NCBI RefSeq assembly: GCF_036452155.1
Contig: NZ_JAWJZY010000001.1
Reading direction: 5' to 3' (one strand)
Length of the DNA: 64,000 nucleotides
DNA from: Sorlinia euscelidii
Lineage (GTDB): Bacteria > Pseudomonadota > Alphaproteobacteria > Acetobacterales > Acetobacteraceae
Made by a program: the position numbers and the translations under genes. Shown piece by piece: positions 9,686 through 17,398 of this stretch. Within the stretch, counting starts at the first letter, position 1, and each line of letters begins with the position of its first letter. Under the pieces are notes generated by a model. The model was not told the origin of the DNA, did not search any database, and saw only the letters and a program-made list of their open reading frames with translations.

Positions 9686-11158
9686 TCAAACGGTGACAAC
9701 GCGCAACGTGTTGGTCGCGCCCATCGTGCCGAAGGGAAGCCCCATCAGAAGGACCAGTTTGTCGTCCTTCTTGGCGTAACCCTCGGATACGGCCAGCTCG
9801 ACCGCCTGATCCACCACGGCTTCGACATTAAGGACGGGCATTTCCTGCCCGACTGACATGGCATAAACGCCCCACACCGCGTTAAGACGACGCGCGACAT
9901 CATCGTTCGGCGTCAAGGCCAGAATGGGACATTCCGGTCGCTCTCGCGAGATGCGGAGGGCGCCGAGCCCGCTCGCCGTATAGGCGACGATGACAGCCGC
10001 GGAAATCGACTCCGCAACCTGCCAGGCCGCCTCGGCAATCGCGCCATTGACCGTGCCGTCACTATCGGGGCGGAAAGCCTCGTCCTGCGGGCTCCATTCC
10101 CGATCCTGCTCAATGCGTCGGGTCACGCGCGCCATCACGCCGACAGCCTCAAGCGGATATTGGCCAGAGGCACTCTCCGCCGAAAGCATCACCGCATCCG
10201 CCCCGTCATAAACCGCATTGGAGACGTCCGTGACCTCAGCGCGCGTCGGCGTCGGCACGCTGATCATGCTCTCAAGCATCTGAGTCGCCACCACAACCGG
10301 TTTACCCTGGAAGCGGGCCTCCGCGATGGCGCGCTTCTGCTCAATCGGGACTTCCTCAGCCGGTAACTCAACGCCGAGGTCGCCGCGCGCCACCATGACA
10401 GCGTCCGACACGGCGATGATTTCGCTCAGTCGCGCCACAGCCTGGGGTTTTTCCAGCTTGGTCATGATCCATGCCTGACCTTTGGCGATTTCTTTGGCCT
10501 CGAGTACATCTTCCGGGCGCTGCACAAATGAGAGGGCGATATAGTCAACGCCCAGCTCGAGCGCGAAATCGAGGTCCCGGCGATCTTTTTCCGTCAATGC
10601 CGGAATTGGCAAGGTCACATCCGGGACGTTGACGCCTTTCCGATCGGAGAGAAAGCCGCCCACTTCAACCTCTGTCAGGAGATGCGACGCGTCACCGGAC
10701 AGCACACGCAACCGCATTTTGCCGTCGTCAAGTAGGAGATGGCTCTCCGGTCGCGCCGCTTCGATGATTTCCGGATGGGGAAGGCAGACGCGATGCGTGT
10801 CGCCTGGCGCACGATCCAGATCAAGGCGGAATCTGGCGCCCTTCTCGAGCTTTACGCGCCCTTCCGCGAAGGTGCCGACACGAAGTTTCGGCCCCTGAAG
10901 GTCGGCCAGAATAGCCAGCGGGCGTTTCAGTTCCGCCTCGACATCGCGCACAATATTATGCCGGGCGGCGTGATCCTCATGCGTGCCGTGGGAGAAATTG
11001 AGACGGAACATATTGACGCCACCGACAGCCAGCGCCCGGATCATCTCATAAGTTGAGGAGGCTGGACCCAACGTGGCCACGATTTTCGTACGTCGCAGGC
11101 CAGGCTTTTTAACAGCTCCTCCTGAAAGGACATGCGCTGTGGGTCGAGAAATCGTCAT
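9686..11158 (-). CDS. pyk: Pyruvate kinase
   Basis: Converts phosphoenolpyruvate and ADP to pyruvate and ATP. About 490 residues, normal length. Visible motifs: RRTKIVATLGPAS, RLNFSHG (substrate-binding Arg and Asn), the central KLEKPQAV containing the catalytic Lys and Glu, and MVARGDLGVELP. I chose the ATG at 11158 because GGAGA lies just upstream. An earlier in-frame ATG at 11176 has none. The gene converges with tyrC. The 79-base gap holds a GC hairpin at 9647-9665 without a clear T tract. Confidence 0.96.
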   Translation of the reverse strand: MTISRPTAHVLSGGAVKKPGLRRTKIVATLGPASSTYEMIRALAVGGVNMFRLNFSHGTHEDHAARHNIVRDVEAELKRPLAILADLQGPKLRVGTFAEGRVKLEKGARFRLDLDRAPGDTHRVCLPHPEIIEAARPESHLLLDDGKMRLRVLSGDASHLLTEVEVGGFLSDRKGVNVPDVTLPIPALTEKDRRDLDFALELGVDYIALSFVQRPEDVLEAKEIAKGQAWIMTKLEKPQAVARLSEIIAVSDAVMVARGDLGVELPAEEVPIEQKRAIAEARFQGKPVVVATQMLESMISVPTPTRAEVTDVSNAVYDGADAVMLSAESASGQYPLEAVGVMARVTRRIEQDREWSPQDEAFRPDSDGTVNGAIAEAAWQVAESISAAVIVAYTASGLGALRISRERPECPILALTPNDDVARRLNAVWGVYAMSVGQEMPVLNVEAVVDQAVELAVSEGYAKKDDKLVLLMGLPFGTMGATNTLRVVTV

Positions 11159-11208
11159 CAAGGTCTCCGGTATCAACGTCGTATTCGCCTTTTAAGCTCA
11201 ATCCGGCT

Positions 11209-12174
11209 TCAGAACCTCATCGGGGAGAAGTCCCAGATATTTTTCCGTTCTAACCAGCCTTTATAACCCTTTACATTAACCTGACACCAATCGGAAGCGG
11301 CTGCACAAACGCGCAGGCGCCCGACGACGCCGGGCCGCAGCACCGCCACAACACGGGATCGCGCATCGGGATTATGATACAGCCTGGCCTCGTGCTGGGC
11401 ATGGGCCTGCATTTCATCCTCCGTCAGGTAACCGACGATTTGCGGGTCAGCATGTGTGGGGGATGATTTTTCATCAACATGTGCGCCCGCTTCCAGCGGA
11501 GCATTGACGGATGGAATGACGAAATGCCGCTGGCCGAATAAAGTGGCCTGATGCACCCAGGCTTTGACGCCGTCACTATCTTCTACAAGGCGCCACACAT
11601 CAAATTCCCGCTCAATTTTAACGGGGAGGCCGCGTCGACGATAAATCCACTCGATGGGATATCGCTGGCCCGGTCCACGCCGGAAAAACACTTTATCAGA
11701 CCGTAAGGCCGCAAAGCGCGGCAGTGGCAGTCCGGTCTGGGAGCCTTTATCTGACGGCATCCTTTCCGCCTGCGCCTCCGCACTGAGGGCCGCCGCCGCG
11801 GGGGCCGTCGCGGCCATGGCGGCCTTCCCCGTCGCGCTGCCAGGAGCGGCCGGCGCCGCTGGAAGCGCTGTCTGCTTCGCTTTCGGTCGAGGAATGGGCT
11901 TTGATGCGTGCGCCGCAACGTGTTTGGCCGCGCGGCGCGACACTTTCCGGCGCGCATGCGGCTTGTTTGTGACATGGCCGCCATGCGCCACATAGTGATG
12001 GCGCCCCGCTTTCTTACGGGATGGGGACGCGTCTGACGCGGCGGGCGTAATGAGGAAACCCATGGCGAGCAGCATCAGGAAATTTGAAAAACATCGCCGC
12101 GCACGACACGGCCCGCGTTTTGCGAGAGAAAATTCTGCCGTCAGAGAGGCGCGATGCGGGATGCCGATGCTCAT
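11209..12174 (-). CDS. Exported SH3-domain protein
   Basis: About 321 residues. A hydrophobic signal-like segment (SNFLMLLAMGFLITPAA) is followed by a basic, Ala/Pro-rich linker of about 100 residues. Two bacterial SH3-like repeats follow: one around RFAALRSDKVFFRRGPGQ..YPIEWIY and one near the C-terminus around RVVAVLRPGVVGRLRVC..WCQVNVKGYKGWL. Family members are exported and thought to bind peptidoglycan (inference). The start is uncertain. ATGs at 12207 and 12174 are both in frame, and the second follows GGTGGG closely. Confidence 0.75.
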   Translation of the reverse strand: MSIGIPHRASLTAEFSLAKRGPCRARRCFSNFLMLLAMGFLITPAASDASPSRKKAGRHHYVAHGGHVTNKPHARRKVSRRAAKHVAAHASKPIPRPKAKQTALPAAPAAPGSATGKAAMAATAPAAAALSAEAQAERMPSDKGSQTGLPLPRFAALRSDKVFFRRGPGQRYPIEWIYRRRGLPVKIEREFDVWRLVEDSDGVKAWVHQATLFGQRHFVIPSVNAPLEAGAHVDEKSSPTHADPQIVGYLTEDEMQAHAQHEARLYHNPDARSRVVAVLRPGVVGRLRVCAAASDWCQVNVKGYKGWLERKNIWDFSPMRF

Positions 12175-12283
12175 CCCACCAATATGCCATCGCGCGCGCC
12201 GGAGCACCAGAATTTACGCTGAGACGGCCCGACATCAGGCGGCACAGCCCGCGTGACGGATGCGTCGACGGCGCGGCGCGCCT

Positions 12284-12511
12284 TCAGCTTGCCGGCGGAA
12301 GATCCTCCTCCAGCACGGTAATATGTATCGCGTAGGAAACTTCGCCCTCATCCTCATCCCGATGAATTGTCCCGATCACTTCCCCATTTGCGGCGAGCTC
12401 AACGGAAAGGCCGGGCCGCGGTGGTGCGTTAACGGTAAGGCGCGGCGACCCCAGAAGACGCCGCAACGTCTCCTGCAGACGTTGAATTTCAGATGACGTG
12501 ATAATAGCCAT
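12284..12511 (-). CDS. DUF3126 family protein
   Basis: A 75-residue soluble protein beginning MAIITSSEIQRLQETL. The conserved end RDEDEGEVSYAIHITVLEEDL is typical of the small alphaproteobacterial DUF3126 family, whose function is unknown. An ATG at 12595 would add 28 residues lacking family similarity, so the ATG at 12511 is preferred. It stands alone upstream of the SH3-domain gene on the same strand. Confidence 0.75.
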   Translation of the reverse strand: MAIITSSEIQRLQETLRRLLGSPRLTVNAPPRPGLSVELAANGEVIGTIHRDEDEGEVSYAIHITVLEEDLPPAS

Positions 12512-12650
12512 GTCAAATTTTTTCCTGCATGCGTGAAGACGCCTGTTTAAAGCATCTCCCGCCTGTCCGAAACCCTCCCCTTGAGACGATGCCATCTTTT
12601 GGCCCTATTTACGCCTTGAGCTTGCCATCCCCTTCCTGCGATAAGGGCCC

Positions 12651-13133
12651 ATGATCAAGCTTATCGCGGCCATAAATTCACTGCTCCTGCCGAGCCCGCC
12701 GCAATATGCACATTCGGATGTGCTGGCGACGCCCCGTGTCATCGCCGATGTCATGGCAAACCGAGGCGCCACCTTTGCGGCGACCGCGTTGACCCAGCAG
12801 AATCGCTGGCGTGTTGTCGCGCAGGCGATCGCCAAGGCTGATCCGGTCTTACCACGGTCCGACCTGCGCGCCCTTATGGATCATGCGCCAGAGACGGCTT
12901 TTCCGATTCTGCGTCGCGCCATCCGCCTCCGCATGGCCTATGATACATCCGGTGGGCTGGCGTTGATTTCAATCGCACGATACAGTCCGTTTAACGGGGC
13001 GAAGGTCTGCCGTGAGGGCAATACGGCATGGAAGCAGGGCACGATGGAGAAAATCCGCAGCTCTCACGACATAAAATACACCTTCCAGCGTCTGGATTGC
13101 CTCCAAGCGTCTGAAGATGAACCTGTCGGGTAA
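12651..13133 (+). CDS. Hypothetical protein
   Basis: A 160-residue frame that I do not recognise. The middle part is helix-rich, with Ala-rich stretches (VIADVMANRGATFAATALTQ). The C-terminal third is more basic and irregular and could be out of frame given the one-base errors elsewhere in this window. No signal peptide or membrane segment is evident. It is divergent from the DUF3126 gene. Codon use fits the surrounding genome. Confidence 0.5.
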   Translation: MIKLIAAINSLLLPSPPQYAHSDVLATPRVIADVMANRGATFAATALTQQNRWRVVAQAIAKADPVLPRSDLRALMDHAPETAFPILRRAIRLRMAYDTSGGLALISIARYSPFNGAKVCREGNTAWKQGTMEKIRSSHDIKYTFQRLDCLQASEDEPVG

Positions 13134-13250
13134 AGTCTGGCCTTTCGACGATTTCTCGCAAACACGCGCGACACGCACGGCGTCATCATCTTGATAACGT
13201 ATAGGGTCGGATCACGGCGATTTACCCTTTGAGACGCAACTTCCCAGCCT

Positions 13251-13270
13251 TCAGGCTTTTAAAAGCCTGA
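13251..13270. repeat. Perfect 20-base palindrome
   Basis: TCAGGCTTTTAAAAGCCTGA reads identically on both strands. It lies 20 bases before the start of the lipoprotein gene at 13291 and after the hypothetical gene ending at 13133. It could be an operator for a dimeric regulator or the stem of a small terminator (GGCTTTT is on both strands). Confidence 0.5.
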
Positions 13271-13290
13271 CACTGGCTAAAAGGACCCAG

Positions 13291-13929
13291 ATGCGACACG
13301 CGACATATTTCATGGCCGCTGCGATCCTCACGGTTCTTAACGGATGCGGCTTTTTTGACTCGCGCAATGCACGATTGGCAGAATCGCGATTGGTCGGGCT
13401 GTCATCGCAGCAATTACAAGCCTGCGCCGGCGTCCCCGCCAAAAAGGAAAAAATTGGCGACCATATTGAGCTCTATCAATATACGGGGTCAAAAGCCGCA
13501 GAGACGGCTTCCGGCGTCACACTCATCCCGGTCGGCGATATCGCCAATCTGATCCAGAACCTCCTGAGCGGCGGAGGGACGAATTGCACGGCGGTCATGC
13601 GTCTGGATTATGATCGGGTCTCAGAAGTGCATTATACAGGTGACTCGGATGAAGTGGTCGGCTCAGACGGGATCTGCGCCGTGATTGTCCGCGGCTGCGT
13701 CCGCCATCCGCCCGCAATTTATTCCGCTCAGGAAGTGCCCGTTTTGAAACCAGCCCCGACCATTGTTGCAACAGACACCCCCGGAAACCCGCAAAATGAC
13801 AAACGGACCTTCAGGAGGCCAAGGCGCGCCGGGTTACGGTCTCAGGTCAAGCGGCGCTCCATCCGTACGTGCGCGACACCTGATTTTTTGAATATCTCCG
13901 TGATGGCGGCAAAGCCGTGTTTTTCGTAA
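13291..13929 (+). CDS. Putative lipoprotein, true end probably near 13799
   Basis: Begins with a signal peptide and lipobox-like LNGCGFF (Cys near residue 19), so probably a lipid-anchored envelope protein. The body (LVGLSSQQLQACAGVPAKKEKIGD, then a strand-rich domain with CTAVMRLDYD and GICAVIVRGCVRHP) is a small exported domain I cannot name. The frame as written runs 88 bases into the opposite-strand acetyltransferase and ends in a basic tail. One extra C in the C5 run at 13778-13782 would end the protein at 13799 (169 residues), removing the overlap. That correction is inferred, not proven. Confidence 0.6.
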   Translation: MRHATYFMAAAILTVLNGCGFFDSRNARLAESRLVGLSSQQLQACAGVPAKKEKIGDHIELYQYTGSKAAETASGVTLIPVGDIANLIQNLLSGGGTNCTAVMRLDYDRVSEVHYTGDSDEVVGSDGICAVIVRGCVRHPPAIYSAQEVPVLKPAPTIVATDTPGNPQNDKRTFRRPRRAGLRSQVKRRSIRTCATPDFLNISVMAAKPCFS

Positions 13930-14273
13930 AATGGCGCCGCTGTGAGGCGGGCATCCAGCACAACCGCAGCCACCTGCTCCGCCTGCAATAGGCGCATAAC
14001 GTGCGCCAGCAGATAGCCGCCATAACCTTTGCGTTGATGTGCAGCCGTCGTTGCGAATTTGCGCAAGCGCACGCCGTGATTGCCGATATCAAATATTGAG
14101 AAGCAGCAAATGACCTCTCCATCGATTTTCATGCCGTAATGGCGCGCCTCTGCATCGCCCTCAACACGACATTCATCCAAAGACAGGGACGGCCAGAGAA
14201 CAGCCTGCCGCGGCGGAAGCGTTTCATCAACGGTAAGCGCGATGACCGGCGGGATTTCACTTGCGGCGGTCAT
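13842..14273 (-). CDS. GNAT-family N-acetyltransferase
   Basis: A 143-residue acetyl-CoA-dependent acyltransferase. Motif A reads RKFATTAAHQRKGYGGYLLA (acetyl-CoA pyrophosphate-binding Q-R-K-G-Y-G) and the C-terminal FYEKHGF is typical of GNATs. The substrate is unknown. The start at 14273 has GGAGAG just upstream. The ATG at 14306 would deepen an overlap with pdxJ. It overlaps the pdxJ end by 17 bases and so is likely cotranscribed with it. Confidence 0.82.
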   Translation of the reverse strand: MTAASEIPPVIALTVDETLPPRQAVLWPSLSLDECRVEGDAEARHYGMKIDGEVICCFSIFDIGNHGVRLRKFATTAAHQRKGYGGYLLAHVMRLLQAEQVAAVVLDARLTAAPFYEKHGFAAITEIFKKSGVAHVRMERRLT

Positions 14274-14994
14274 GATCCGTCTCTCCTCTACCCTTTCTGA
14301 TCGCATGGCGCATATCAGCGATAACCTGCCCTAATCCGACGAAAACGGCCTCACCAATGATAAAATGGCCGATATTCAGCTCTTTCAAACCTGGCAATCG
14401 CGCGATGGCGCCAACATTCGCTGTCGTGAGCCCGTGTCCCGCATGGAGTTCGATCCCCAGCGCGCCTGCCAGATCGGCTGCATCCTGAAGGCGCGTTAAA
14501 GCGCCCTCGGACGGGTCTTCCGCGTAGGCCCCTGTATGGAGCTCAATAACCGGCGCGTGCAGCGCTGCGGCCGCGTGGATCTGCGCCGCATCCGGATCAA
14601 TGAATAGCGAGACACGGATGCCCGCCGTCTGAAGGCGCCGTATTTTGGGAGCCAGCGCATCTTTCTGCCCGGCGACATCCAGCCCGCCTTCCGTCGTCAC
14701 TTCCTGCCGCCGCTCCGGCACCAGGCAACAGGCATGAGGGCGCAAAGCGCTGGCGATGGCGACCATTTCATCCGTCGCCGCCATTTCAAAATTAAGAGGG
14801 ACGGTCAGCGCGGCCTTCAGACGCCGCATATCCTCATCCCGGATGTGACGCCGATCCTCCCGCAAATGGGCGGTGATCCCATCCGCACCATGTCTCACCG
14901 CCTCCAGCGCCGCACGAACGGGGTCTGGGTGGGTGCCGCCCCGCGCATTCCGCAAGGTCGCGACGTGATCAATATTGATACCGAGACGAATCAT
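14257..14994 (-). CDS. pdxJ: Pyridoxine 5'-phosphate synthase
   Basis: A 245-residue TIM-barrel enzyme of the DXP-dependent vitamin B6 pathway. It joins the PdxA product (3-amino-2-oxopropyl phosphate) with deoxyxylulose 5-phosphate to form pyridoxine 5'-phosphate. Family landmarks: LGINIDHVATLRNARGG at the N-terminus, ITAHLREDRRHI near residue 40, and GHGLT plus ELNIGHFIIGEA in the C-terminal half. It starts 12 bases after pdxA ends, so the two consecutive B6 enzymes share an operon. Confidence 0.96.
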   Translation of the reverse strand: MIRLGINIDHVATLRNARGGTHPDPVRAALEAVRHGADGITAHLREDRRHIRDEDMRRLKAALTVPLNFEMAATDEMVAIASALRPHACCLVPERRQEVTTEGGLDVAGQKDALAPKIRRLQTAGIRVSLFIDPDAAQIHAAAALHAPVIELHTGAYAEDPSEGALTRLQDAADLAGALGIELHAGHGLTTANVGAIARLPGLKELNIGHFIIGEAVFVGLGQVIADMRHAIRKGRGETDHDRRK

Positions 14995-15006
14995 ACGAAA
15001 TCCCCG

Positions 15007-15999
15007 TCACGCGCGGCGTCGGTGCGCTGCCAGTTTATGCGCCAGCCGGACAGCCTCAACCAAGCTTGACCCATCTGCCATGCCACGCCCGGCTATGTCA
15101 AAAGCCGTGCCATGGTCGGGCGATGTCCTTATAATGGGCAGTCCCAGCGTGACATTGACACCATGGGCCATATCCAGCGTTTTCAGCGGGATCAAGGCCT
15201 GATCATGATACATGCAAAGCGCGGCATCATACGTCCCCCGCATTTGCGGCGTGAACATCGTATCTGGCGGCAACGGGTCGGTAATTTCCGCATCAAATCG
15301 ACGAAGGGCTGTGATCGCTGGCGCAATGATGCGGGCTTCCTCGTCGCCCATATACCCGACCTCGCCCGCATGGGGGTTGAGCCCCGCAACCGCGATACGC
15401 GGCGTCTTGATATTGAAGTCTCTCTGTAAAGAGTTGATCAAGGTGGCGCCGATTTTTTCAATAAGCTGCGTGTTCAACTGCGCGATGGCGTCACGCAGAC
15501 TGAGATGGATCGTCACCGGCACCACACGAAGATGCGGCGAGACAAGCATCATCACCTCCGCGCCGGACACATCGCATAAATGCGCGAGATATTCCGTATG
15601 ACCGGGGAAATCAAAGCCCGCATCTTTCAGCACATGCTTGCTGATCGGGCTGGTGACGATGGCCGCGACGTTCCCCTCCCGCGCCAGGCGGGTCGCGCGC
15701 TCTATCGACGCAATGATCGCGGGGGCATGGCGCGGGTCAGGGCGCCCGGCCTCCACGCGTTCCTGTAGCGTGACCGGCATGACGGGCAGGCGCGCGGCAA
15801 AACATGCAAGCGCTTCGTCCGGTGACTCGACGATTTCACGCGGCACATCTGCCGGCAGAAGGCGTGGATCGCCCAACCAGACGAAACCCGGCCCACTTTG
15901 ACGCAGGGATCGCCAAAGTGGGGCGATCAGTTCCGGCCCGATCCCGGCAGGGTCGCCCATCGTAATGGCAATCGGCGGAAGAGGCGGGCGGGTCGTCAT
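15007..15999 (-). CDS. pdxA: 4-hydroxythreonine-4-phosphate dehydrogenase
   Basis: A 330-residue NAD-dependent oxidoreductase of vitamin B6 synthesis. It begins MTTRPPLPPIAITMGDPAG, the last seven residues being the family hallmark. Metal-site and substrate motifs include GHTEYLA, GLNPHAGE and the C-terminal MYHDQALIPLKTL. A longer upstream frame to 16185 only shadows the end of the M20 peptidase gene and is rejected. The start lies 7 bases after that gene's stop. It is followed by pdxJ. Confidence 0.95.
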   Translation of the reverse strand: MTTRPPLPPIAITMGDPAGIGPELIAPLWRSLRQSGPGFVWLGDPRLLPADVPREIVESPDEALACFAARLPVMPVTLQERVEAGRPDPRHAPAIIASIERATRLAREGNVAAIVTSPISKHVLKDAGFDFPGHTEYLAHLCDVSGAEVMMLVSPHLRVVPVTIHLSLRDAIAQLNTQLIEKIGATLINSLQRDFNIKTPRIAVAGLNPHAGEVGYMGDEEARIIAPAITALRRFDAEITDPLPPDTMFTPQMRGTYDAALCMYHDQALIPLKTLDMAHGVNVTLGLPIIRTSPDHGTAFDIAGRGMADGSSLVEAVRLAHKLAAHRRRA

Positions 16000-16006
16000 G
16001 CGCGCT

Positions 16007-17397
16007 TCAGGCGGCAAAGGATGCAAGGATACGCACCCAGGACCGTATACCGCGATGGAACTGCTCAAGCCCGTACTGTTCGTTCGGGGAATGGATGCGG
16101 TCATCATCCTGGGCAAATCCCACGAGCAGCGCATCCATATCCAATGCCTCCTTGACCTCCCCCGCGACGGGGATCGACCCGCCACAACCGATCATCAAAG
16201 CCGGTTTACCCCATTCATCCTGAAGGGCCGCGCGGGTTTTTTCCAAAAATTGACCGGCCTGCGCCAATTGTGAGCCGGATGACCCCCCGTGCGATGTGAA
16301 TTGCACCTCCGCATCCGGGGGCAGCATGGATTTTACGTGGTGGCGAAAGGTCTCCCGGATTTTCTGCGGGTCCTGTCCCGGCACGAGGCGGAAGGAGATT
16401 TTGGCCGTCGCTTTGGCCGGGATAACGGTTTTGAAGCCCTCTCCCGTGTAACCGCTGGTAATGCCATTGACCTCAAAACTCGGCCGCGCCCAGATCTGCT
16501 CAATTGCCGAAAAATCGCTTTCGCCCGCTGCATCTGTCAGACCCAGCGGCTGAAGGATCGCCTTGTCATCGGGGAAAACGGATTTCCATTGCGCACGGAT
16601 TTCGGGAGAAGGCGTTGTGACGCCGTCATAAAAACCGTCAAGAACAACGCGCCCGGACGCATCCCGAAGGGAGCCGATAATGCGACTTAAGAGCTCTGCC
16701 GGGTTGCGCGCGGCGTTTCCAAACATGCCGGAATGCAGGTCATGCCGCGCACAATTTACCGTCACTTCCTCGGCCAGCAGGCCCCGAAGGCTGGTCGTGA
16801 TGGCGGGCGTTGTCCGATCCGGCATACCTGTATCGCAGATGAGGGCGATATCGGCGCGTAACTCATCGCGGTGCGCCTTCATGAAAGGCAGAAGATTTTC
16901 GCCGCCGCTCTCCTCTTCCCCCTCAATCAGAAATGACACCGAAACAGGAAGCTTGCCCGTTAGTTTCTTCCAGGCGCGACAGGCCTCGATAAATGTCATC
17001 ACCTGGCCTTTATCGTCCGAGGCCCCCGCGCGACGATGACTTTGCGCCCATCCTGATTTTCAATGACCGGTTCAAACGGCGGATGACGCCATAAATCCTC
17101 CGGGTCGGTCGGTTGCACATCATAATGACCGTAGAAAAGCACGTGAGCGGCGTTGTCATGCTGACCTGCTGCCGTATGAGCGACAATCATAGGATGACCC
17201 GGCGTGTCTTCCGTCCTTGCATCGAACCCGATGGATGTCAGGTCCGCGACAAGGTGATCAGCGGCCCGGCGGCAATCCGCCTTATGCTCCGGTCGGGTTG
17301 AGATGCTCGGAATTCTGAGAAATGTCTCAAGCCGGGCGAGACTCGCCTCCTGCGTGCGATCAATTTCCTCAAGAACCTGCGCCAACATCTGCGACAT
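16007..17397 (-). CDS. M20-family metallopeptidase/dipeptidase (reading frame broken by a one-base deletion)
   Basis: Zinc-dependent peptidase of the M20 dipeptidase group. The N-terminal half has the metal-site FYGHYDVQP (His-x-Asp) and the C-terminal half EGEEESGG. As written the gene is two overlapping frames. Adding one C to the C5 run at 17023-17027 joins them through VARGASDDKGQVM, a conserved metal-binding segment, giving 463 residues. The start ATG at 17397 follows directly on the glycosyltransferase stop, suggesting coupling. Natural substrate unknown. Confidence 0.88.
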
Positions 17398-17398
17398 A

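Noticed and set aside
15999..16185. Upstream extension of pdxA by 62 codons
   Set aside because: Overlaps the M20 peptidase C-terminus and lacks family similarity; the pdxA hallmark begins right after ATG 15999.
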